Assembly: GCF_000485595.1 (NCBI RefSeq)
Contig: NW_014577332.1
Span: 273,145 to 302,686, forward strand
Length of the DNA stretch: 29,542 bases
Direction: 5' to 3'
From: Priapulus caudatus
Lineage: Eukaryota; Priapulida; Priapulimorpha; Priapulimorphida; Priapulidae
The notes under the pieces were generated by a model, which was given only the letters and a program-made list of their open reading frames with translations, made no database searches and had not been told where the DNA came from. Position numbers and translations under genes: made by a program. This document shows positions 1 through 7,260 of this stretch, piece by piece (position 1 is the stretch's first letter; each line of letters starts with the position of its first letter).

Positions 1-75
1 ACGGACGGACGCACGGACGCACGGACGATCATGCGATTCTACAAGCTGCATCTGACTATGTCAGATGAGCTAAAA
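1..75. repeat. End of a dispersed repeat with a terminal hairpin (copy 1)
   Basis: The window opens in a GGAC/GCAC-rich run (ACGGACGGACGC) followed by CGATCATGCGATTCTAC and a near-perfect hairpin at about 45-73. The stem is built on CATCTGAC / GTCAGATG around a TAT loop and is followed by AGCTAAA. A second, more decayed copy lies at 5352-5420, so this is a dispersed repeat. A 3' hairpin followed by CTAA recalls the 3' end of Helitrons (hairpin plus CTRR), but only this end is visible. It sits in the intron before the exon at 134. Confidence 0.6.
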
Positions 76-133
76 ATAGTGCTTTAAAATCAATTTAGAT
101 GCTGTTTCGTTGACAATACTATTTCTTCTGCAG

Positions 134-274
134 CTCTACAACGACACCAATGCCGTGGCCAATCCAAGATTCCAAGTAGAAGGGTTAAAACAGGCGGGAG
201 GTATGGAGGTCCTAGCTCCCCCAGAAAATGTTAAAAAGGTAGATCGCAGGAGAGGGTATTTGAGGCACTTTTGA
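134..274 (+). CDS. Terminal coding exon of an unrecognised plus-strand gene
   Basis: A consensus acceptor (TTTCTTCTGCAG) ends at 133 and is followed by 46 open codons and a TGA at 272-274. The peptide starts LYNDTNAVANPRF and ends KKVDRRRGYLRHF. It has balanced, protein-like composition with no low complexity, unlike most chance ORFs here. It begins in phase 0 if the previous exon ends on a codon boundary. That exon would lie left of the window, so only the C-terminus is seen. I do not recognise the family. The gene converges on the minus-strand coiled-coil gene, whose last exon ends within about 300-400 bp. No clear AATAAA follows the stop. The exon is inferred from splice signal and reading frame only; a chance ORF is possible. 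Confidence 0.5.
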   Translation, partial: LYNDTNAVANPRFQVEGLKQAGGMEVLAPPENVKKVDRRRGYLRHF

Positions 275-365
275 GTACATGTACAGCCTTCATTCTGACT
301 ACAACAATTCTATTTTTAGTGGAACAATTCCTATTTTCTTATTTTCTTTTAACTTTCGGATCAAC

Positions 366-560
366 AAGGAGGCCATGGCCCCCTTTGGCCCCCCTAACTA
401 CGCCAATTTTTTTACGTTAATTTTTTTATTAGGATTATCAGGATTAGGCAGCTACGCGCTTTTAAGAGAAAAAGAAAATAGAAAAAAAAAATTTTGATTT
501 TGATTGGGGGGTCCTAGGGCCCCAGGACCCCCCCCCCTGGCTACGCGCTTGCTGCACATA
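366..560. repeat. G/C-tract repeat flanked by an 11-bp direct repeat
   Basis: GCTACGCGCTT occurs at 451-461 and again at 540-550. Between the copies are an A-rich stretch and a near-palindrome, GGGGGGTCCTAGGGCC followed by CCAGGACCCCCC. Just upstream, 369-400 is another C/G-rich stretch (GAGGCCATGGCCCCC). The 11-bp repeat could be a target-site duplication around a roughly 80-bp insertion, or an internal duplication of one repeat. Short ORFs across it are low complexity and were not called. Confidence 0.4.
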
Positions 561-578
561 TTCACTGCAGATATACAG

Positions 579-3500
579 TTATGACCACATACGTGTTTCA
601 ATAGCCATAAACCAATTGAATAGATTGACAGGTTCATTGAGATATGCAGTGTAATATTTACCATCTCTAGAAGAGGGTAGGCTTTTCCTCGGAGTAATCA
701 CAGGTATCTCTAGCGTATGTTCCGTTGTTTCTAGAAGTCTTGGTGTTGCCAGTTCCTCTTCTACACGTGACTCTTCTTTGTGATGCCTGAGTTTGTCTTT
801 GACCTTTTCAAGCTCACTGGTTATGTCTGCTTCCTCATCAGTGACCAATGTCTTTGATAACTAGGACAAAGCACCCAGCATCAATTATACAGCTACGATT
901 CATAGTAATGGCAGCTTTACTTTCGTTGTATCTAAAGTGAAGTCTGAACTAGACGTTCATATCGATAGGGCACTCATACGCTGTTTTAAACATTAGCAAA
1001 GCATGTTTATTTGGTAGATTACCTTTTGTTTGTATAAAATAATACAAGCTGGCATATAATCATAATCATTTTCTCGAAGCATATTCTAAATTCAGTAGCT
1101 ACTATTCTACTATATGGGTGCATATGGCTGTACTGCAACTGTACAAACTTTACAGTTACTATGATACTATATGCTCTATGACGATTGCACAAACTTTGCG
1201 ACATGATCATTTCCTGTGTCACACTTACTACTTTGCGTGTTTTCTTGTGCTTTGAGTGTAAATCCTTCACAAGTGAATTTTCCTCTTCTATTTGTTGTGC
1301 ATTCTCTTGCTCCAATGTCTCTATGGTGGTATCCTATAAGATAAACCAATTCATTGCATATTATTGTCGACTATGACAAAAAGACTAAGTTTGCGGTTTC
1401 CAGTCGAACTATTAATATTATTATTCTTAAATCTTTATTGCATGTAATTCAGATACAAATACATGTACTGACAACAGTTTTTTTCGTGGGAAAAAAAATC
1501 TGATAAAAGCAATAATGTTGAGTAGTTAAAATGATAATATTTCTGACTGATATAGTACAAAACTGTCCACTTTGTGTCTCTTAGTTCCGAGTAAATTTTA
1601 AAAAGCACATTTCATACGGTTTTTTGAGATATATATATATATCAGGAGTTAATAATGACAAAGGAGTAAGACACCTGACTCACCTCTTTGGTACTGATTT
1701 CACTACATTTTTGCCGTACGAGTTTGATGTGAATAAAAATACAAATGTATACAAACATGAGCTTCTTTTGTTCACTGGTCCTTATTCTATCTTCCGGTAG
1801 TATTACAAACCGCGTAGCTTCCTTCGTTTTGACATAAATCATACTTTTGCACGACATGGTTTTCACGTTATTCACCGTCGTGTGGCGAGGCCAAGCGGTA
1901 AATTCGCATACACAGGCTACCACAGCAACTCGAAGGAGGCACGGCAGGGATCGCCTCAGGCAGCGCCAGCGGCAACTGTACGCGGGCTATAGTTACTAGA
2001 GCTAACGGTTGCTATGCAAAACATGTGCGAAAAGCTACTATCGACTGGAGCGTCAGTTTACTCAGAACGATTCATACACATTATTCCTCCGCGGGTGAAG
2101 TAGTTCAGATATTTTACCAGCGCAGCGTTTATTTATTTTTTAAACTGCTGGATTCAACCATAAAAACAAGGCATTCTAACTATAGTTTAAATGTAAAATA
2201 GTTTTAATTTTTAAACCCAGCATGGGCACAACGAAACTTAATTTCTAAGCGCATTTTCTGCACTCGGCTAGACTATACGGCCTAAATTCCCTGCCGTGCC
2301 TCCTTCGAGTTGCTGTTGTAGCCTGTGTATGCGAATTTACCGCTTGGCCTCGCCACACACGACAACGTGAAAACCATGTCGTGCAAATGTATGATTTATG
2401 TCAAAACGAAGGAAGCTACGTGGTTTGTAATACTACCGGAAGATAGAATAAGGACTAGTGAACAAAAGAAGCTCATGTTTGTATACATTTGTATTTTTAT
2501 TCACATCAAACTCGTACGACAAAAATGTAGTGAAATCAGTACCAAAGAGATGTCTTACTCCTTTGTCATTATTAACTCCTGATATATATATATATATATA
2601 TATATATTAACAACTGGCCAAGGAAGCATGCAATTAACTGTACACTCATCATCATCCTTGTGGTGGATTTCATTTTTGACTCTCACCCATGTTTCATCCT
2701 TCACATGTTTGCTTGAATATGATGTCTCTGCCTCGGTGTCAAAGGTAGTGTCGTTAATGGCCGACTGCCTCAGAGCAGCCCTTCTTTTCTGCAGCCTCTC
2801 CCTCAGTTCGCTATTTGATGAGTGAAATCAAAAGCACACACACACACTGTTTAACCATTCATTTGACATATGTAATCAATGCGGCACACTTTTGTGACAA
2901 AAATGTTTCATCATATAAATGAACTAAAAATGGCAATTGTCGCCAACCACATGTATCCCCGTGATCTAGTATGAATGAAATATCTCCTGGTTTTGGTACG
3001 CGACACACCTTCTCCCCAAGACGTGTAAGTATACCAAGTTTGCTCGTGTGAGGTCAATTAGGGGCCGAGTTATAGAGCGGAAGGGAAATATGACCAAGGT
3101 CAAGGTCAAATAAAGGTCGCAGTGACCTGGTTTTGGTACTCGACACACCTTCTCCTCAAGATGTGTAAGTATACCAAGTTTGGTCACGCTAGGTCAATTA
3201 GGGGCCAAGTTATAGAGCGGAAAGAAAATATGATCAAGGTCAAGGTCAAAGAAAAGTTGCAGTGACCTGGTTTTGGTACACGACACACCTTCTCCCCAAG
3301 ATGTGTAAGTATACCAAGTTTGGTCGCACTAGGTCAATTAAGGGTCGAGTTATAGAGCGGAAGGGAAAGTGTCTGCAGCAGCGAGCGGCGGCGGAGGCGA
3401 GCGGCGGCTGGACAAACGTGAAACCATTGTATCCCCGCCGACTTCGTCGCGGGGGATACAATTAAAGTGGTTCTAGAACTGTCCTCACGACACAGTAAAT

Positions 3501-3832
3501 TGTTTACCAGCAACATGATAATATCAGGAGTAGATAATAGAAGATATAGAAGTCTTCTATTATCTACTCCTGATAATATTAAACAAAGATCTATGATTGT
3601 ACATTATTATGTTCCCATAACAAAATGCTTGTTATAGTATTACTTGCAGCAGCACTTGAATATATGATATTAACATTACTGTGGATGTAAATTGCCATAA
3701 TATATTGATGCTATTACTTACTCAGCTGTGGTGTCCATGCTAAGTTATTATTAGTTTTAGATGAACGTGTGTATCCCTATGTGAATCTCATGACAAGACA
3801 CATTTTCTGAAACAAAATTACCTTTCGATCAT
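579..3832 (-). CDS. Small coiled-coil protein gene, spliced, family not recognised
   Basis: Exons in transcript order: possible start exon ending at 3822 (ATG at 3832-3830), 2810-2687, 1333-1229 and 851-662, or through to a stop at 579-581. All introns are GT-AG. The phases agree at every junction: phase 2 at 3822/2810, phase 0 at 2687/1333 and phase 0 at 1229/851. That agreement is the main support. The joined product is about 170 residues if the last exon reads to the stop. It is strongly charged and predicted coiled coil (ELRERLQKRRAALRQ, TIETLEQENAQQIEEENS, SELEKVKDKLRHH). A later segment, ITPRKSLPSS, fits a proline-directed kinase site. It could be a centrosomal, ciliary or kinetochore protein, but I cannot assign it. 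Its introns carry a foldback element, a Helentron-like repeat and a hairpin MITE. Confidence 0.5.
662..851 (-). CDS. Coiled-coil gene, last recognised exon
   Basis: The acceptor TTATCAAAG precedes 851, and the frame opens in phase 0 with TLVTDEEADITSELEK. The donor ATG|GTAAATATT at 662/661 would end it in phase 1 after PSSRD. Without splicing there, the frame runs 27 more codons to TAA at 579-581, adding a tail containing YLNEPVNLFNWF. Both endings are possible. I slightly favour reading to the stop, because no good following exon is seen between 275 and 560. Confidence 0.6.
1229..1333 (-). CDS. Coiled-coil gene, middle exon
   Basis: The acceptor ATCTTATAG precedes 1333 and the donor GTAAGTGTG follows 1229. 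The exon is exactly 35 codons in phase 0 at both ends. It reads DTTIETLEQENAQQ, then EEENSLVKDLHSKHKKTRKV, a clear coiled-coil composition. Its phase matches the exons on both sides. Confidence 0.65.
1629..1641. repeat. (AT)n microsatellite, left flank of the foldback element
   Basis: A run of AT dinucleotides directly abuts the left inverted-repeat terminus. Confidence 0.8.
1642..2582. mobile_element. Foldback (long terminal inverted repeat) element in an AT microsatellite
   Basis: The segment 1642-1949 reappears as a reverse complement at 2289-2582 with small differences, including a short indel near 1870/2365. This leaves arms of about 300 bp around a spacer of about 340 bp. The outer ends read TCAGGAGTTAATAATGAC, and both flanks are (AT)n, consistent with insertion at TA. 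Each arm is open for 80-90 codons and the two peptides are nearly identical (both contain ATRFVILPEDRI or its one-residue variant), but I recognise no domain and no transposase. It lies in an intron of the coiled-coil gene. It is best read as a non-autonomous foldback/MITE-type transposon. Confidence 0.75.
2582..2608. repeat. (AT)n microsatellite, right flank of the foldback element
   Basis: A longer AT run directly abuts the right terminus. With the left run it suggests insertion into a pre-existing TA tract. Confidence 0.85.
2687..2810 (-). CDS. Coiled-coil gene, upstream exon
   Basis: The acceptor ATCAAATAG precedes 2810 and the donor GTGAGAGTC follows 2687. The exon is one base plus 41 codons. 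It begins ELRERLQKRRAALRQ and ends KHVKDETW in phase 0, which joins cleanly to the exon at 1333. The first base, C, would complete a split codon begun upstream; the donor at 3822 supplies AG, giving Ser. Confidence 0.65.
2952..3460 (+). mobile_element. Helentron/pearl-like non-autonomous element with 140-bp tandem core (copy 1)
   Basis: The core holds three units with a 140-bp period; CTGGTTTTGGTAC recurs at 2987, 3127 and 3267. Each unit contains ACACCTTCTCC, AAGTATACCAAGTTTG and TTATAGAGCGGAAGG, and the full units end in a tandem AAGGTCA stretch. The left end carries TGTATCCCC (2952-2960). The right end is a hairpin at 3428-3460 whose stem is the same motif (TGTATCCCC / GGGGATACA). A single motif at the left, a hairpin of the same motif at the right and a short tandem core match the layout described for HINE, DINE-1 and bivalve pearl elements. 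A second copy is at 18170-18775. Shared sequence continues about 20 bp left of 2952, so the exact ends are uncertain. Confidence 0.7.
3523..3574. mobile_element. Hairpin MITE sharing the foldback terminus
   Basis: A 22-bp perfect inverted repeat at 3523-3544 and 3553-3574 surrounds an 8-base loop. The arm begins ATCAGGAGTAGATAATAG, close to the outer end of the foldback element (TATCAGGAGTTAATAAT). It appears to be a minimal member of the same family. Confidence 0.7.
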
Positions 3833-4540
3833 TGTCACAACCTTGTAACTTGCACCAATTTGTAACATATATGGCAGAGGTAGACATGTAAACAATCAAT
3901 TGAACTACAAACCATTGTAACAACATTGAAAAAAGAAACTGTAAAAATGCATAAGCATGCCCCCTGAACAAAATTCCCTAATCAAAAATCATATCAAAAC
4001 ACAAAATATCATTGAATAGTGGTAAGCAAATTTATCATACAGTGCATATGTAAGTCAAGCTATCTAACAGTGATAACAGTATGCTACATGTATTTATGTT
4101 GACATGCCTGACGTGTTGGCAGCTGGCTGCACACTTTGTACCTATATTTTATAAAATTTTGCCGATTGGGCAGACCATTTTTCCAGTATAAATACCCACT
4201 TATTCTTTTGAAAAAATACGTGAGAGCAAATTTTTGTTTCGCATCGTGAGTGAATTGGTCATAAATTGGTAAAATTACATATTGAGTATGAGCGAATTTA
4301 CGTTGTTGTAACGCGAGGAATTACTGACATACTACTGATCAGTACTATCAATGAAAGTGTCAATGACACTGTAGCTCACCACAACACCAGAGCCGCAGAG
4401 CGTCTGGCTCCTATCTGAGTCGGTGCTAGCGATTATAAACGGTAAAATTCAGTCGTGCGTAGTACCCACATTTGTTAGGCGCAGAATGCAGACACGCAGG
4501 TGGCGTACGTACATCATTGTTAGGACACGCGCCACGTATC
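3600..4540. other. Intergenic or intronic DNA, no feature supported
   Basis: Apart from the possible start exon near 3822-3832, I see no reliable exon, repeat or RNA gene. Short ORFs on both strands lack family signatures. Confidence 0.4.
3822..3832 (-). CDS. Possible first coding exon of the coiled-coil gene
   Basis: The minus strand reads ACAATGATCGAAAG followed by the donor GTAATTTTG. The ATG has an A at -3, and the donor phase (2) fits the acceptor at 2810, giving a start of M-I-E-S-E-L-R. The frame stays open upstream of this ATG, so the exon could instead be internal and begin further upstream. Tentative. Confidence 0.3.
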
Positions 4541-4546
4541 GCAGAT

Positions 4547-4692
4547 GGAGGGTAGGGGGAAAGGGGTGGGGCAGGGGGGCGTGGGGTGAGGTGGGGGAAG
4601 GGCCGGGCGGGTAGGGGCGGCGGGAGGGGGGAGGGGGGGGTGGGGCAGGGGAGAAAGGAGGTGGGGAAAGGTTCGGGGCGGATGGAGGGGCG
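4547..4692 (+). repeat. G-rich tract with G-quadruplex potential
   Basis: There are many runs of three to eight G separated by one to four bases on the plus strand (for example AGGGGGAAAGGGGTGGGG and GGGAGGGGGGAGGGG). This satisfies the usual G3+N1-7 quadruplex pattern many times over. Proline-rich ORFs on the opposite strand are by-products of the base composition. Confidence 0.6.
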
Positions 4693-4699
4693 CTAATGA

Positions 4700-5340
4700 G
4701 CATAAGAGCAGTTCACTCTTTTGTTCAACAGTCAACAATCACGTTAACCCCTCCCTTGCGAGGGCAAAAGTTATGCCGACACGGAGCGTCTTCGCATGTC
4801 ACAAGAGGAACAGTTCATGGTCTTTCAATAAAGCCCAAAAAATGGCTACGTCAAACGGGCAAAGCCGGCATGAAACCCTAAGAAAGTTTTCACATGCGCA
4901 TTAGCCGTCAGACCATGTCCTCAAGGAAACTGCTAAAATCTGCCTGGCCCATCTCCTACCTTGTGACCGTGGTGACCTGGCCAATTTCAGTCATAGTGAT
5001 GCGCTTTCCACCATGATGCGTATAGCGAGCGCCCGGAGGTGGGGCGGGACGGGCGAGCGACTGGACGGCACAGGGAGCCAGCTCGAGCCGTTTAGATTGT
5101 GGTGCCGGCAATTCTGGCCAGTTTCATCCTAGTTGAGCGGCGCGGCGGGGTGTAAGTGGAGGAGCGGGGAGGGGGGATGGTTTCCCCCCTTCCTTTTAGC
5201 AAAGAACCTCTTCTTGACGCCTTTGACCTTGACCCCCGAGACTCGACATCCCAATCGGTTGACGATCCCCCCTAGGGCGGGCCGCCCAACTGACCCGAAT
5301 GATCGTGACCGTACGTCGACGCGGCGTTAAGATTTGTGCC
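4700..5340. other. Mixed-composition region, no gene supported
   Basis: A stretch from about 4905 to 5151 on the plus strand is free of stops and contains HVLKETAKICLAHLLPCD, but there is no initiator, no family match and only a weak upstream AG. A 20-codon ORF starts at 4842 (MATSNGQSRHETL). CpG is frequent, so a promoter or decayed exon is possible, but I cannot support either. Confidence 0.3.
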
Positions 5341-5351
5341 AACGTTGACCA

Positions 5352-5420
5352 GACCGACGACGGACGATCATGGCGATTCTACAAAGCTCATCTGACTATT
5401 CAGAGAGCTAATAAGAAAGC
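5352..5420. repeat. End of the dispersed repeat at 1-75 (copy 2)
   Basis: GACGGACGATCATGGCGATT, then CTACAAAGCTCATCTGACTA and CAGAGAGCTAA, match 1-75 with a few indels. The hairpin is intact on the left arm and damaged on the right. TTTGACCTTGACC lies about 130 bp upstream and may belong to the same element. Confidence 0.6.
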
Positions 5421-5449
5421 GACACAAATGAATGAGGTGAGAAGAAGTC

Positions 5450-5730
5450 AAGTTTTAATTGAGCAACAATCGACGTAATCAGTATAAGAAAAGCGAAAGA
5501 GTAATATTGGGAGAAATCCCATTATGATACTCTTGATAATATATATGTGTAGATTTTTTATGTGAAAATAATAAATTAAGTATAATATATAGAATGATAA
5601 ATAATATATAAACCAAAATAAATCACAAATTGGACTGTAGAAGGCGCTATAAAGCCATAGCCCGTTGAGGTTGTTCTGTAGCATAGAATCTATATAGTAC
5701 ATAATAGATCAATAAATAAAATAATATGAG
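5450..5730. other. AT-rich stretch, no feature supported
   Basis: AT-rich DNA with many short A and T runs and TATA-type dinucleotides. ORFs here are low complexity. No gene is recognised. Confidence 0.4.
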
Positions 5731-5799
5731 GAAAAAACATAATGAAGCTTTCATCAGAGCAGAAATTTGCATTAAGAATATGGTCAAGCAAACCCTTGG

Positions 5800-6189
5800 G
5801 CGTAGAAGGACGAAGGCGCGCGCTGGGAACAGCAGTGTGAGGTGGGGGAGCAGCGCGCGGGAAGGGGCCGGCCGCGGGGGGCCCAGCAGCCAGGCTGGGT
5901 TGCTAGTCCAACGCTGCAAAGACCATGCCTAGGTACGGGCCCTAGCGAGCTGCCAAACGGCCCCGGCGTCACAGCGCTAATTTGGCATATTTTTCATGAT
6001 CAAAACCCCAGCCCTATTCATCGGGCGGCGCGGGGGGCGAGCGCGGGAGAGCGCGGGGGGAGAGAGAGAGGAGGCGAGAGAGGAGGCGGGGGTGGGAGAG
6101 GTGGCGGTGGGAGGGAGGGCTGGAGAGAGGGTGTGGTTGCTTGCGAAGTTGTCCTCATGTCTTTTGTCCTTAGGAAGATAATGCTCTTT

Positions 6190-6234
<45 letters not shown>

Positions 6235-6241
6235 AGGGGCT

Positions 6242-6280
<39 letters not shown>

Positions 6281-6475
6281 GGGGGGGGGGGGGTGGGGGG
6301 GGGGGGGGGGGTGGTTGGGGGGGGGGGGGGGGGGGGCGGGGCTGCGATGGGGAGGAGGGGGTGGAGCGGGGGAGCGGAGCGGGTGTGGGGCGCGAGAGAG
6401 AGTGAGGGGGAGCGGGGGGTGGAGAGAGGGATGCGGAGGCGATGGGAGGGAGGGGGAGAGCGAACTATACTCATT
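5800..6475 (+). repeat. G-rich low-complexity block with very long poly-G
   Basis: GA-rich and G-rich DNA culminates at about 6190-6340 in near-continuous G interrupted by single A, T or C bases. The glycine- and proline-rich ORFs on the two strands are artefacts of this. Poly-G of this length is rare in animal genomes and is a typical place for sequencing or consensus error, so the exact sequence and length should not be trusted. Confidence 0.7.
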
Positions 6476-7260
6476 TGTCAGAATCGATTGGTGGGGTCAG
6501 GAACCTCTTCGCCCGAGTGAGGCCTCGGGTGGCGGCGACCGTAGCGCGAAATGTTAGAGGCGGGAGGCCGGACGTACGCCAACGGGAGCGAGCCGGGACG
6601 CCATGCAAACGCTCAGCTTGACGTGCCATGGCGTCGGGAGGCGTGGGGCGGGGCTGCAACACAGGTAGATGAACGGTGGATAGCTCGTAGTTGTAAGGTG
6701 GATGGTGTTATTATTAGTAGGCATGTGTATGTCTATACAGGATCCCAACCAAGGTGAGAGGTCCCTGTCACTGGGTGCCATCAATCTTGCATAGGTTTGG
6801 TGTTCTGTCAAATGGTCGTGTCTCTGTGACGTCGCATTAATCATTGTTGCAGGGGACCTGGCAGCGTGCCTTGCCGGGTACCGACTCACGTGTGATAAAA
6901 CCGAAAGGGCCGACCCGTGGCAAAGAGTCATGCGGCACGGTGTTGGGTGCATCGGCTCACCAACGGCGAGGGCGAGAGGTCCCTCGTCCGTAAGCGTGCG
7001 GTGTGTCCGGTGTTACCCGTGCGAGGGGTGTAGACCTGGGCGGTGTGCGAGGGTGGGCTATGAGTGCCAGAAATCCGTACCCTGAGTTAGTGAGGATAGG
7101 GATGCTCATGCATCCATTCTGGTGCGCATTGAGCACAATTTGAGTTATTTTTGTGCTCTTGTGTACGTTTACCGTCGAATCTAAAGTACTGTCCAGATCC
7201 ATTGTGTATAGCACAACTTGATGTAATTCCAAGAAGGATACCTTGTGTTTAGGTTGAAGC
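6475..7260. other. Unassigned region of near-balanced composition
   Basis: GC is moderate to high, with CpG present. The longest frame is on the minus strand at 6554-6952 (132 codons, starting MHPTPCRMTLCHG). It shows no family motif or splice context, and I do not call it. Confidence 0.3.

Noticed and set aside
2952-3460. A CRISPR array, from the regular repeats
   Set aside because: The units are 140 bp, nearly identical throughout without short repeat/variable spacer structure, and the DNA is animal.
2966-3516. Short ORFs across the 140-bp tandem units (both strands)
   Set aside because: They repeat with the 140-bp period and are by-products of the repeat; the same peptides recur at 18431-18652.
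4905-5151. Possible exon starting SDHVLKETAKICLAHLL
   Set aside because: Open frame and a nearby AG, but no family match, no donor that I trust and no neighbouring exon in phase.
5842-6474. Long glycine-rich (plus) and proline-rich (minus) ORFs
   Set aside because: They are translations of poly-G and GA-rich low-complexity DNA.
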